Origin: Nitrospirota bacterium
GTDB taxonomy: Bacteria > Nitrospirota > Thermodesulfovibrionia > Thermodesulfovibrionales > Dissulfurispiraceae
Direction: 5' to 3'
DNA: 61,907 bases
Assembly (NCBI GenBank): GCA_016936655.1
Contig: JAFGXL010000002.1
Coordinates: forward strand, 1 to 61,907
In this document: positions 45,469 through 54,664 of the stretch, in pieces
Numbering within the stretch: position 1 is the stretch's first letter
Layout: each line of letters starts with the position of its first letter
The notes under the pieces: model-generated
Database searches by the model: none
What the model saw: only the letters and a program-made list of their open reading frames with translations
What the model was told of the DNA's origin: nothing
Made by a program: the position numbers and the translations under genes

Positions 45469-47416
45469 CTTTTTTTGGAATATTCTTGATTGCCTTCAGA
45501 AGATTTTTTAGTTTCCTCTTGTCTGCAGCGTCTGCTTTTATGTCTCTATAGTAGAGCCTGTGAAATTCAGCAGCAAACTTGAATGCAGAGGCTCTCAACT
45601 CAGACTCTTCTACCCTTTTGGCAAACTCTTCAAGCCCCTCCCCTTTATTACGTATATATCCTCTTTTCGTCAATATGTTGTCAAAACTTGAGACAAATCC
45701 TGCGTATGGATCCATCTTCCTATTTAGAACAGCTCTTTTAAGCCAGAAAAAAACAATTGCAACAAATGCCAGAACTGTAATTGTCAAAGCAACTGGACTG
45801 TTTAAATTATTAAGCAAATCAGCTCTTGTAAGTCCGTTTCTTATTTTGCTCAGGAATACAAACTGCTCCTCAAAATTGTATGGTATGACAAAAGAATTCC
45901 AGAAGTAGTTTGCTGCATCAGCTATGAGCTTAATCCTCTGGAGCAGGCCTCTGGAGTCAACAGCTCTATAACCAGCAGGATATGACGGTGTGGGATCAAA
46001 CCTAACCCATCCTCTCGGATACATATATGCCTCTACCCATACATGCGCCTCGTTCTGCGTCACAAAATAGTATCCTCCCAACTCGTTATATTCGCCACCC
46101 CTGTAGCCGCCTACAAGTCTGGTATGAATGCCTGACATCCTGAGCATAACAGCCATTGTTGATGCAAAATATTCACAATTACCTTTTTTTGTTCTGAATA
46201 AGAAATCCTCTATAGGGTTCTCTGAAATAGGCAAGCTCGAAAGTGAATACTCAAAATCTTTAGAATTGAGATAACTTATAATTATGAGCGCAGCATCCTC
46301 TGCTTTGAGTCCGCTGGTAAGCGATTTTGCAAGCTGTCTGGTATTCTTAAGTTCCTTGTCAGGCAGATTCAGATACAGATCTTTATCAGGCATCGGTTCG
46401 GGCAGAATATCTGAAAGGTGCGATACAGCATCATATCTGATTCTGGATCTCGGCACATCACGAAGCATCGCGATATTGCCTTCAAGATATTTTGTATTTC
46501 TAGCTGAATAGCCTGTAGGCTTATCGAGTGCAAAAAGATAGTTGTTGCCGTACGGCTCGAGAAATACTGATTGCGTTACACGCTGGCCTTCGGTGATGGG
46601 CTTAAGCAGAGCAGGAGTGCGCGCTGCAGAAGATGCGCTCCATGTCCTGCCGTTAAAACTATCCAGAACTATGCCGCGCCAGTAGAAATGTTGATCAGCA
46701 AGCCGTTCTGTCTTTACCCTCAGTATTACAGCCTTGCTCTCCTGTATTGATGATACAGAGCCTAAATCAACCTTGTCAGAAAAGCCTGAATAAGAGACAT
46801 CCTGCTTTGTGACTGTGCCCCATAAAGGGAGAGCAGTTCTCGGCAGGATGATAAACATAATAGCAGTCAGAGGCAGGGCTATAGCAGGTATTATCATTGA
46901 CCTTGTGATAATCTTTTTCAGGGTTAACTTCTCTATAAACATATTTTCGTCCTGCGAAAAATAAGAGAGCAGAACAGCAGCTATGGATACAAGAAAGAGC
47001 ATTAGGACAAAATAAAAAACAAAGATAATATCGATGGCTAGTAATGAGCTCGAAGCCAGCAGCAGCACAGAAAGCGCGTATATCTGCATATAGTCTCTAG
47101 CCATCTTCTGCTCCAGAGCTTTTATGATTATGAATAGAAACAGCATATCTATTATCGATCCTCCTAGATTTGCTAGGCTCGCTCTGGATGCTATGGCTGC
47201 GCCTAATAACAGAGCAAATATGTTCAGCACAGCCCTGCTTATTCTGAAGATGTTTTTTGAGCTTATGTAAGATGCAGCTATGTATGCAGCAATAAAGACA
47301 GAAGAGCTAAAAGGACTTATATTTCTGACAACAGAGAGAAATGCTGTCAGCGCTATGCAATGGGATGTCAGCTCCAGTGCATGACTTATGCTGATCTGCC
47401 TGCTATATCCTTTCAT
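45458..47416 (-). CDS. Transglutaminase-like membrane protein (DUF3488/TgpA type)
   Basis: 652 residues. Six or so N-terminal membrane helices (about 15-200), then an extracytoplasmic region with the transglutaminase core. Catalytic Cys is in KKGNCEYFASTMAVM, His in NEAHVWVEAYMYP, Asp in WVRFDPTPSYPAGY. One more helix (near 550) and a cytoplasmic DUF4129-type tail follow. TgpA proteins form a conserved MoxR-DUF58-TgpA module, which is exactly the arrangement here. Confidence 0.9.
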   Translation of the reverse strand: MKGYSRQISISHALELTSHCIALTAFLSVVRNISPFSSSVFIAAYIAASYISSKNIFRISRAVLNIFALLLGAAIASRASLANLGGSIIDMLFLFIIIKALEQKMARDYMQIYALSVLLLASSSLLAIDIIFVFYFVLMLFLVSIAAVLLSYFSQDENMFIEKLTLKKIITRSMIIPAIALPLTAIMFIILPRTALPLWGTVTKQDVSYSGFSDKVDLGSVSSIQESKAVILRVKTERLADQHFYWRGIVLDSFNGRTWSASSAARTPALLKPITEGQRVTQSVFLEPYGNNYLFALDKPTGYSARNTKYLEGNIAMLRDVPRSRIRYDAVSHLSDILPEPMPDKDLYLNLPDKELKNTRQLAKSLTSGLKAEDAALIIISYLNSKDFEYSLSSLPISENPIEDFLFRTKKGNCEYFASTMAVMLRMSGIHTRLVGGYRGGEYNELGGYYFVTQNEAHVWVEAYMYPRGWVRFDPTPSYPAGYRAVDSRGLLQRIKLIADAANYFWNSFVIPYNFEEQFVFLSKIRNGLTRADLLNNLNSPVALTITVLAFVAIVFFWLKRAVLNRKMDPYAGFVSSFDNILTKRGYIRNKGEGLEEFAKRVEESELRASAFKFAAEFHRLYYRDIKADAADKRKLKNLLKAIKNIPKKDEI

Positions 47417-48275
47417 ATAAAGCCAGCTCCCTTAGCATCTTGATCCTGTGGGCAGAGCCAAGAGCAGGTTTAAATACCCTTTTTTGAATAACAAGACCTG
47501 CAGGCCTGCCTTCTTTTATAAGTTTGTTAACAGTATACGCAGCGCATGATATCCTTGTCTCAATATCAGGTATCTGCAGTTCGTCAAAATTTATCAGTAC
47601 AGGTTCTGCTTCTGAAGATGGGAACTCCTTTGTGAGAAGCTTATCTGCCTTTGCAGCAGCCTTCCAGTGTATATGCCTAATCGGATCTCCTGACTGGTAT
47701 GGCCTCAGGGATACTATTCCCGGCTCATTTCCCCTGCTGTCTGAGTGAGATCCTTCAAGATTTCTTTTTGCATGATGCGATGCCTGCGATACAGAACATT
47801 TAACAAGCTGGGGCAGTACAAGCACATCTTCTGCTGATTTCAGCTCTAAACATCTCACAAAAAAACTGAAAGGAAACACAGAGCAGACTTTTATGCTATC
47901 GATTTTGTTAAAACCTCTCTTTTCAAACAAAACCTGCAAAGTCTGTGATGACTCATGGCCTGGATCCAGATAATGAAATAATGCATCTCTGCCCTTAACC
48001 CTTACCCTTATTAGGAAGGCTGGCATATGTCTTTTATTATTTCTGATGGTTATCCTCAAGGAAAATTCCGACATGGCGTATGCTTCATCAGGTATCAGGA
48101 TACTTACTCCAATGCTCTTTATGTTATGCCTGCCGAAAAATCCAGACACAGCCATCAGAGATAAAAAGCCGGATACGATTATGTATATCAGATTGTTGCC
48201 GGTATTTACAGCAGAAAAGCCGAGGAATAGTGTGAGAGCTATGAATATCCAGCCGGCCTTTGTGAGCCTTATCAG
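47403..48275 (-). CDS. DUF58 membrane protein
   Basis: The DUF58 motif is GIVSLRPYQSGDPIRHIHWK followed by AAAKADKLLTKEF. The first ATG (48155) would remove two expected N-terminal membrane helices. The frame upstream encodes them (WIFIALTLFLGFSAVNTGNN) and opens at a CTG (48275) overlapping the MoxR stop as CTGA. No ATG, GTG or TTG is available there, so a CTG start is inferred. The protein works with MoxR and TgpA in an envelope-associated module of uncertain function. Confidence 0.85.
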   Translation of the reverse strand: MIRLTKAGWIFIALTLFLGFSAVNTGNNLIYIIVSGFLSLMAVSGFFGRHNIKSIGVSILIPDEAYAMSEFSLRITIRNNKRHMPAFLIRVRVKGRDALFHYLDPGHESSQTLQVLFEKRGFNKIDSIKVCSVFPFSFFVRCLELKSAEDVLVLPQLVKCSVSQASHHAKRNLEGSHSDSRGNEPGIVSLRPYQSGDPIRHIHWKAAAKADKLLTKEFPSSEAEPVLINFDELQIPDIETRISCAAYTVNKLIKEGRPAGLVIQKRVFKPALGSAHRIKMLRELALYERI

Positions 48276-49204
48276 GCGGGAGTCTTTATCGCTTCGATTA
48301 GAGATCTGACCATCTCCTGTCTTTCTGTGTTTTCATACTCTTCCCTGAAAATGATCCTATGAGGAATCACAAAACCAGCCATCTCTTTAATATCTTCAGG
48401 AATGACATAATCTCTTCCCTTGAAAAATGCGTTGGCCTTTGCTGTGTGCTGTATAGCCAGCGCTCCACGGGTAGAGAGGCCAGCTGTAAGCCTTTTGTCA
48501 GTCCTTGTAGCCTCTATGATGTTCATTATGTAGGATATAATTTTATCTGAGACATGAACGCTTGAAGATATCATGTCCTGAATCTTCATAACCTCATCTC
48601 CGTCCATAGCAGGCTCTATTGTGTAGAGGTCTCCCCTTCGGCTGCCCTTTCGCAGTATCTCCATCTCTGCGTCTCTTGACGGATACCCAATGCTGATCTT
48701 CATAAGAAACCTGTCGAGCTGAGACTCGGGCAGATAGAATGTGCCGAACTGCTCAACAGGGTTCTGTGTAGCTATAACAAAAAAAGGCCTGGGCAGCTTG
48801 TATGTCTGCCTGTCCACAGTAACCTGCTTTTCTCCCATAGCCTCAATTAATGCGCTCTGGGTCTTTGGTGTTGTCCTGTTGATCTCATCGATCAATACTA
48901 TGTTGTTGAATATGGGGCCCGGGTGAAAGACAAACTCACCGCTGTTTTTGTCGAATATCGATAGGCCTGTTATGTCTGTTGGCAGCAGATCGCTTGTACA
49001 TTGTATTCTGCCGAAGCTCAGGTTAAGTGATTTGGCTATGCCGATAGCCAGAGTCGTTTTGCCGAGCCCCGGCATGTCCTCTATAAGCAGATGTCCGCGT
49101 GAAAAAAATGATATGAGCGCAAGCCTGAGCGCAGCATCCTTGCCATGAAGAAATCCTGACAGCTTCTCCAATATGCTGCTTATCTTCTGGTTCACTGCAT
49201 TCAT
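48272..49204 (-). CDS. MoxR-family AAA+ ATPase
   Basis: 310 residues. Walker A is DMPGLGKTTLAIGIAKSL near residue 40; Walker B is NIVLIDEINRTTPKTQSAL. The sensor region has ATQNPVEQFGTFYLPESQLD. MoxR ATPases act as chaperones that load or activate partner proteins. It is the first gene of the MoxR-DUF58-TgpA-kinase operon. Confidence 0.92.
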   Translation of the reverse strand: MNAVNQKISSILEKLSGFLHGKDAALRLALISFFSRGHLLIEDMPGLGKTTLAIGIAKSLNLSFGRIQCTSDLLPTDITGLSIFDKNSGEFVFHPGPIFNNIVLIDEINRTTPKTQSALIEAMGEKQVTVDRQTYKLPRPFFVIATQNPVEQFGTFYLPESQLDRFLMKISIGYPSRDAEMEILRKGSRRGDLYTIEPAMDGDEVMKIQDMISSSVHVSDKIISYIMNIIEATRTDKRLTAGLSTRGALAIQHTAKANAFFKGRDYVIPEDIKEMAGFVIPHRIIFREEYENTERQEMVRSLIEAIKTPA

Positions 49205-49292
49205 ATTTCATATCTCCAGCAGGTATATATTGAGCAGGCTATTTACATATTACAACATAAAAACCCACTCTGCTGTACTGCTGCAAAAACCT

Positions 49293-51194
49293 TTAGCTCT
49301 GCTTCTTTGCGTAGCCTATCTCCCTTAGCGCTGTCTCTATCTCCGTAAGGGCAGCAGGGTCATCTATTGTTGAAGGCGGTCTGTACTCTTCTGAGTCAGC
49401 TATCTTTCTCATTGTGCCGCGCAGTATCTTGCCTGATCTGGTCTTGGGCAGTCTGTTAACAACTGCAACGCTTTTGAAGCAGGCTATAGGACCTATCTGT
49501 CCGCGCACCATCTTTACAAGCTCTGCCTTTATCTGCTCTATATCTCCATCAACGCCTGATTTAAGCACAACCAGACCTACAGGCAGCTGCCCTTTGAGAG
49601 AATCAGCAGCCCCTATAACAGCGCACTCTGCTACCTTTGGATGCGTTGCCACTATCTCTTCCATCTCTCCTGTCGAGAGCCTGTGTCCAGCAACATTGAT
49701 AACATCATCCACCCTGCCCATGATAAAGACATATCCATCCTCATCAATATATCCGCCGTCGCTGGTAAAATAGTAGCCCTTGAAAATATCCATATATGAC
49801 TTGATGAATCTCTCATCAGCATTCCATAGCGTAGGCAAAGTACCAGGAGGCAGAGGCAGCTTGATAGCTATCACGCCCTCTTTGCCAGGCTGCACCTCTT
49901 TGCCGTCACTGTCGAGCACCTTAACATCGTAACCAGGCACAGGCTTTGTTGATGATCCTGCCTTAACAGGCATCATCTCTATACCTATGCAGTTAGCTGT
50001 GATCGGCCAGCCTGTCTCTGTCTGCCACCAGTGGTCAATAACAGGTTTATTCAGCAAATTTTTAGCCCAAAAGTAGGTGTCAGGGTCTGTTCGCTCACCT
50101 GCAAGAAAGAGGTATTTAAAGTCTGACAGGTCATACTTTTTGATATAGTCTCCGTTAGGGTCTTCCTTCTTTATCGCTCTCAAAGCAGTCGGAGCTGTAA
50201 AGAGCGTCTTTATGCCATGCTGCGAAATCACGCGCCAGAATGCGCCTGGATCTGGAGTGCCCACTGACTTGCCTTCATACAGCACAGTTGTGCATCCGGC
50301 AATCAGCGGAGCGTAAACAATGTATGAATGCCCCACAACCCATCCAACATCAGAAGCTGCCCAGAAAACATCACCATGCTGTGTATCATAAATATTCTTC
50401 ATGCTCCAGTGCAGGGCAACAGCATGTCCGCCATTGTCCCTGACAACGCCTTTTGGTATGCCGGTTGTGCCGGATGTATATAGAATGTAGAGAGGATCAG
50501 TAGCCTTCACCGGAACGCACTCAGCAGGAATAGATTTTGAAATCAGCTCAGCCCAGTCATGATCACGACCCTCATTGAGCGTAGCCCTAACCTCTTCCCT
50601 CTGAAAAATTACACATTTCTGCGGTTTGTGGTTTGCGAGCTCAATCGCTTTGTCGAGCAGAGGCTTGTACTCTATAAGTCTTGTAACCTCTATTGCGCTC
50701 GATGCAGAGATGATGACTTTGGGTTTCGCGTCATCTATCCTGATAGCCAGTTCATGAGGCGCAAAACCGCCAAAGACCACTGAATGCACAGCCCCGAGCC
50801 TCGCGCATGCGAGCATCGCAACAACTGCCTGCGGAATCATCGGCATGTATATGATGCAGGTGTCTCCTTTTGATAAGCCAAGACCTCTTAGAGCACCCGC
50901 AAATAGAGCCACCTCTTTCTGAATTTCCTTGTATGTAAATTTTTTGATCTTCTTGGTAACTGGGCTGTCGTAAATCAGGGCTGTCTGGTCGCCTCTTCCT
51001 GCCTCAACATGGCGGTCGAGCGCATTGTAGCATGTATTGAGCTCTCCTCCGGCAAACCATCTGTAGATCGGAGCATTTGAGCTGTCGAGCACCTTGTCCC
51101 ATCTGCGGTGCCATGTTATGCCCTCTGCTGCCTCAGCCCAGAACCCCTCTGGATCAGAAATGCTTCTATTGAAAACCTCGTTATACTTTGACAC
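49293..51194 (-). CDS. prpE: Propionyl-CoA synthetase-like acyl-CoA ligase
   Basis: 633 residues, ANL superfamily. The nucleotide-binding motif is YILYTSGTTGIPKGVVRDNG; the catalytic Lys is in PKTRSGKILRGTM. FNRSISDPEGFWAEAAEGI and the IGWVVGHSYIVYAP-like segment resemble PrpE more than Acs. The preferred substrate (propionate or acetate) cannot be decided by reading. It is a single gene with about 90 bp to moxR. Confidence 0.85.
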   Translation of the reverse strand: MSKYNEVFNRSISDPEGFWAEAAEGITWHRRWDKVLDSSNAPIYRWFAGGELNTCYNALDRHVEAGRGDQTALIYDSPVTKKIKKFTYKEIQKEVALFAGALRGLGLSKGDTCIIYMPMIPQAVVAMLACARLGAVHSVVFGGFAPHELAIRIDDAKPKVIISASSAIEVTRLIEYKPLLDKAIELANHKPQKCVIFQREEVRATLNEGRDHDWAELISKSIPAECVPVKATDPLYILYTSGTTGIPKGVVRDNGGHAVALHWSMKNIYDTQHGDVFWAASDVGWVVGHSYIVYAPLIAGCTTVLYEGKSVGTPDPGAFWRVISQHGIKTLFTAPTALRAIKKEDPNGDYIKKYDLSDFKYLFLAGERTDPDTYFWAKNLLNKPVIDHWWQTETGWPITANCIGIEMMPVKAGSSTKPVPGYDVKVLDSDGKEVQPGKEGVIAIKLPLPPGTLPTLWNADERFIKSYMDIFKGYYFTSDGGYIDEDGYVFIMGRVDDVINVAGHRLSTGEMEEIVATHPKVAECAVIGAADSLKGQLPVGLVVLKSGVDGDIEQIKAELVKMVRGQIGPIACFKSVAVVNRLPKTRSGKILRGTMRKIADSEEYRPPSTIDDPAALTEIETALREIGYAKKQS

Positions 51195-51337
51195 TGCCCC
51201 TCCCCATACTTATTAATTTAATATTGTTTTTGACAAGTATGCTATTAGATACAGATATCCTTTGTCAACGCAAACCTTTGCGCTGCAAGCATTTGGAGCA
51301 AAATAGAAGAAAGCGGTAAATAAGCTGCGGCTAAAAG

Positions 51338-51550
51338 TTATTTTTTCACATAAGCTTCATGATATTTATAGCAGGCAGCCCTATTCTTGGCTGCGCATTT
51401 TTTGAAGAGCTTCATCTCTTCTGTACTCATCTGGCTGTAGTAATTCTGTGCCTTTTCATCCATAGCCTTTTTTGCTGAGAAGGTTACAGAAGGAGTCAGC
51501 AGCATTGATGCTGCTATTATTATTGCGGAAACTAAAAGCGTTTTTTTCAT
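51338..51550 (-). CDS. Small exported protein
   Basis: 70 residues. A signal peptide (about 1-25, MKKTLLVSAIIIAASMLLTP) precedes a charged helical part with two Cys (KKCAAKNRAACYKYHE). A signal cleavage site near SVTFSA is likely. No family is recognised. An AGGATGAGG ribosome-binding site precedes the start. Confidence 0.7.
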   Translation of the reverse strand: MKKTLLVSAIIIAASMLLTPSVTFSAKKAMDEKAQNYYSQMSTEEMKLFKKCAAKNRAACYKYHEAYVKK

Positions 51551-51626
51551 AACCTCATCCTCCGAAAAATATATTCAAATCCATAAAACAACTATACCCG
51601 CTGCCTAATACGATGTCAACAAATCA

Positions 51627-51809
51627 TCAACAGAAGAATGAGCGCCTCTGAGCCTCGGGAAACATTTCTCCTTCAGCATACTCTCCCTTGCCGGTCTTGA
51701 AAAAGCGCTGGGAATGGCTGGCAATAGTTATGTTCCCAAGCTCCTTGAGTTTTATTAAGATGTTTTTTGAGTTGATTATTTCGGATATTTGCGTCAAAGT
51801 GCGGGGCAC
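51627..51809 (-). pseudogene. Truncated AlkD-like DNA alkylation repair protein
   Basis: 60 residues. SHSQRFFKTGKGEYAEGEMF matches the conserved N-terminus of AlkD-family DNA glycosylases (HSQRFFKTGxGEYGEGDxFLG). Homology stops there, and the frame ends after PEAQRRSFFC. The HEAT-repeat catalytic part is absent. I treat it as a remnant, not a functional gene. Confidence 0.6.
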
Positions 51810-51839
51810 TTCATATCTCCTATAGTATGAGAGCAGAAG

Positions 51840-52235
51840 TTATGCGTCTATTATTTTCAGACCCAGACATTTAACCATAGGATCGAAATCTCTATCATCA
51901 TGCAGCAGCGGGATTCCGTAATGAATGCAAAATGTTCCAATGATAACGTCAATGGTCTTTCTTACCGTGACACCACGCTTCCTCAGCGTCCTGTAGTTTA
52001 GAGCGCTTTGGATGGAAATGTCCTGTCCTCCCATGACAACAAAGGGAAGCTCCAGCAGTAAATCTCTTGCGGTTTTGAAGTCACTATCGTTTTGAAAGCC
52101 TTGAAGCACTTCGGTGAGAACCAGATCGCCCATCAGAATGTGAGTAGTTCCCAGGGATGAATCCAGCCAATTGGTTTGAAGAGTTATCTTGCCATTAAAG
52201 TAGTCAATCCAAACCGAAGAGTCTACGAAGATCAT
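51840..52235 (-). CDS. vapC: VapC-type PIN-domain toxin
   Basis: 131 residues. The PIN acidic residues are in FVDSSVWIDYF (Asp near 4), the Glu in VLTEVLQGF, Asp in TIDVIIGTFC and Asp in LLHDDRDFDPM. VapC toxins cleave RNA. It starts four bases inside the end of the antitoxin gene. It is the standard pair arrangement and length for the family. Confidence 0.9.
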   Translation of the reverse strand: MIFVDSSVWIDYFNGKITLQTNWLDSSLGTTHILMGDLVLTEVLQGFQNDSDFKTARDLLLELPFVVMGGQDISIQSALNYRTLRKRGVTVRKTIDVIIGTFCIHYGIPLLHDDRDFDPMVKCLGLKIIDA

Positions 52236-52426
52236 TTATCTGACCGCATCTCTTCAAGGCTGCCGATCCATTTCAGCCTGCCTCGAAAACGCTTAATCTT
52301 CTCCTGACCTTTCATCCGTACAAGAAGTCTTAATCCTTCCTCAATAGCAACCTTCTTTGTTCTTGTTCCCGAAGCCTTTAGGGCCGATGTCATCAACTCA
52401 TCATCAATAACCACATTTGTTCGCAT
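52232..52426 (-). CDS. vapB: VapB-type antitoxin
   Basis: 64 residues from ATG 52426 after a GGAGGTG site (the frame is open further to 52468). RTNVVIDDELMTSALKASG is the ribbon-helix-helix DNA-binding part of this antitoxin class. It probably represses its own operon and binds VapC through the basic C-terminus. Confidence 0.88.
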   Translation of the reverse strand: MRTNVVIDDELMTSALKASGTRTKKVAIEEGLRLLVRMKGQEKIKRFRGRLKWIGSLEEMRSDK

Positions 52427-52550
52427 AGAACACCTCCAGTGTGTATTATATAGTGATATTATACACATTACCTGTATTGGTTGAAAACTTTATTAACATC
52501 CCTATTCTTGCATTTGACCTGCCAGGCTGCCAAATTTTATTATAGAAGCC

Positions 52551-53762
52551 ATGCTTAGTCCAGAAAAACAGCTCGCTATAATCAAGAGAGGCGCTTCAGA
52601 GATCATCCCTGAAAAAGAGCTTCTGAAAAAACTCGAGAAATCCTGCAAGACAAATACACCCCTGCGCGTAAAAGCAGGTTTTGACCCCACTGCTCCAGAC
52701 ATACACCTCGGCCATACAGTTCTGCTTGAGAAGATGCGCCAGTTTCAGGAGCTGGGACACACTGTCATATTCCTTATCGGCGACCTCACTGGCATGATAG
52801 GCGATCCAACAGGAAGGTCAGAGATCAGAAAACCGCTGACGCAGGAACAGATAACAGCCAATGCAGAAACTTACAAGACACAGGTATTCAAGATACTCGA
52901 TCCTGAAAAAACAGAAGTGCGCTTTAACAGCGAATGGCTGATGAAGCTGACGCCGATAGACATCATAAAACTCCAGGCAAAACAGACAGTGGCAAGAATG
53001 CTCGAAAGAGAGGACTTCAAACAGCGTTTTGCGAGTCAGAGCCCGATAAGCATACACGAGTTCAGCTATCCGCTATTTCAGGGATATGACTCTGTTGCGC
53101 TCAAATCAGATATTGAACTCGGCGGCACTGACCAGCGCTTCAACCTACTGATGGGAAGGGAGCTGCAGGAGGAGTTTGGACAGGAGCCACAGGTTATTTT
53201 GATGATGCCTCTGCTCGAGGGACTTGATGGAGTGAAGAAGATGTCAAAGAGCCTCGGGAATTACATTGGCATATCAGAAGAGCCGAAAGAGATCTACGGC
53301 AAGATGATGTCCATATCTGATGAGCTGATGATAAAGTATTATGAGCTTTTAAGCCACATAAGTCTTGATGAGCTGAACGCGCTTAAAGAGGGCTTAAAGA
53401 ACAGCAGCGTGCATCCCAAAAATGCAAAGGAAGAGCTTGCGCTCGAGATAGCTGAGCGGTATTCATCAAAAGAAGCAGCGCTCCATGCAAAAGAAGAGTT
53501 CGACCATGTGTTCAAGGACAGGGGCAGGCCTGAAGAGATACCTGTGATCGAAATACAATGGGATGAAGCAGAGATATGGCTGCCAAAGATAATGAAGCTT
53601 GCAGGCCTTGTGCAGAGCACAGGTGAGGCTATGCGGCTGATAAAGCAGGGCGGAGTCTCTGTTGATGAAAAGAAGGTGGAGAATCCTGATACAAAACTTG
53701 CCAAGGCTGAATACATCATCAAGGCTGGCAAGAGAAAGTTTGCAAAGATAAAACCGGTTTAG
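52551..53762 (+). CDS. tyrS: Tyrosyl-tRNA synthetase
   Basis: 403 residues. Class I signatures are the HIGH-like motif [14 protein letters not shown] near residue 48 and KMSKS ([14 protein letters not shown]) near residue 228. The C-terminal S4 RNA-binding domain is at about 340-400 ([19 protein letters not shown]). This is the TyrRS form with an HLGH motif and S4 tail. It lies between two vapBC pairs that run in the opposite direction. Confidence 0.96.
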   Translation: MLSPEKQLAIIKRGASEIIPEKELLKKLEKSCKTNTPLRVKAGFDPTAPDIHLGHTVLLEKMRQFQELGHTVIFLIGDLTGMIGDPTGRSEIRKPLTQEQITANAETYKTQVFKILDPEKTEVRFNSEWLMKLTPIDIIKLQAKQTVARMLEREDFKQRFASQSPISIHEFSYPLFQGYDSVALKSDIELGGTDQRFNLLMGRELQEEFGQEPQVILMMPLLEGLDGVKKMSKSLGNYIGISEEPKEIYGKMMSISDELMIKYYELLSHISLDELNALKEGLKNSSVHPKNAKEELALEIAERYSSKEAALHAKEEFDHVFKDRGRPEEIPVIEIQWDEAEIWLPKIMKLAGLVQSTGEAMRLIKQGGVSVDEKKVENPDTKLAKAEYIIKAGKRKFAKIKPV

Positions 53763-53763
53763 T

Positions 53764-54129
53764 TTAGCCTTTTGTATATCTCACGCCAAGCTTCCTGGCT
53801 GTATCATCCAGCCTTTTATCGAGAGTCCACAGGGGTATCTTATCCATAACAGCTGATGCGAGCAGATGCATATCAATGTATCCCAGCCCCTTCCCCATCA
53901 AGCTGAAGTTTTCGACAAACTGAAGCACTTCGTCATGCTCAACCTCCTGCGTCATAGGGAGCGAGCCGAGCAGTGACAATATTTCGCCCCTGTTTTTCAG
54001 ATTCCCACAAGCCAGTTCACCTATGACAGCCCTGTGGCATGCAACATATCCGTCATTCAACAAGGCCACAAGCTCAGGAGCTCCGCTTCGAAGATGAGTT
54101 ATCCATACAGATGTATCGACAAGCACCAT
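53764..54129 (-). CDS. vapC: VapC-type PIN-domain toxin (second copy)
   Basis: About 121 residues from ATG 54129, just after the antitoxin stop (the frame is open to 54198). Conserved acids are in VLVDTSVWITHLRSG, AVIGELACGNL, MGKGLGYIDMHLLASA and PLWTLDKRLDDTA. It differs clearly in sequence from the VapC at 51840, so the two are not recent duplicates. It converges with tyrS, one base apart. Confidence 0.9.
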   Translation of the reverse strand: MVLVDTSVWITHLRSGAPELVALLNDGYVACHRAVIGELACGNLKNRGEILSLLGSLPMTQEVEHDEVLQFVENFSLMGKGLGYIDMHLLASAVMDKIPLWTLDKRLDDTARKLGVRYTKG

Positions 54130-54130
54130 C

Positions 54131-54328
54131 TCAGGCCTTCTCTGACCTTCTTCTGGAAATATCTTTGAGATTTTTCTGTGTACCTCCGAGCAGCGCAAGC
54201 CTCCTGGCGCTTTCCCTCGCTATAAGGGCCTCCAGCCCAAGCCTCACAATCGATGTCTTTTCCTTAATGCCTGTAAGTTTTGATGCCTTTTTGAGCAATT
54301 CATCCTCGATAATCAATGTTGTCCTCAT
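54131..54328 (-). CDS. vapB: VapB-type antitoxin (second copy)
   Basis: 65 residues. RTTLIIEDELLKKASKLTGI is a ribbon-helix-helix type N-terminus and the C-terminus is basic (ISRRRSEKA). The stop TGA is followed almost directly by the VapC start. GGGGAGGC lies upstream of the start as ribosome-binding site. Confidence 0.88.
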   Translation of the reverse strand: MRTTLIIEDELLKKASKLTGIKEKTSIVRLGLEALIARESARRLALLGGTQKNLKDISRRRSEKA

Positions 54329-54420
54329 GAAAGCCTCCCCTGCCTATATGCTAAATCATATGTATAAGTATGCATTATTTATATGCATGAGTCAACAAGA
54401 GGATTATGCCAGAAGGATAA

Positions 54421-54455
54421 AGAGGCTGCTGATTTTGGGAAAATCAGCAGCCTCT
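54421..54455. terminator. Strong 16-bp stem-loop
   Basis: AGAGGCTGCTGATTTT pairs perfectly with AAAATCAGCAGCCTCT across a GGG loop, followed by TTT. It lies near the divergent vapB end and left border of the cassette region. It can act as a bidirectional terminator. Confidence 0.7.
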
Positions 54456-54470
54456 TTAGAACTAAAATGA

Positions 54471-54585
54471 GACAACTCTATTTAATTTCATTTTCAATAT
54501 TCCTTTTCATATCCGTCACCGCCACTGTGCTGCCTATGCCGTTGTAGTGGTAAAAACATTTATATATAGAACCGTCCCTTTAAAC
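54471..54585 (-). pseudogene. RHS-repeat relic inside a REP-like element
   Basis: In the minus direction the frame reads YKCFYHYNGIGSTVAVTD and ends IENEIK before a TAG at 54478. YHYNGxGSTVAxTD is the RHS-repeat motif. The ends (GGACGGTTCTAT side at 54566-54585 and GAAATTAAATAGA side at 54477 onward) match those of the element at 56274-56453. It is a fragment with no start. Confidence 0.55.
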
Positions 54586-54609
54586 GTCCTTCTATTGTGG
54601 TCTTTTTGC
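54586..54609. other. Short spacer before attC-like site
   Basis: Nothing recognised; leads into the attC-like site at 54610. The whole stretch 54329-54663 carries no intact gene, only the hairpin, the RHS relic and the attC-like site. Confidence 0.4.
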
Positions 54610-54664
54610 ATATAACGACAAAATCAGCCGGAGCGTAGCGATCGGCTGGCTTGATTTGTTAAAT
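54610..54664 (-). repeat. attC-like recombination site 1
   Basis: Read on the minus strand: it begins ATTTAAC (perfect RYYYAAC), has imperfect inverted arms (CAGCC/GGCTG region) and ends GTTATAT (one mismatch to GTTRRRY). The last base of the stop codon of the cassette gene (TGA) is the first base of this site, as in typical gene cassettes. Confidence 0.6.
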
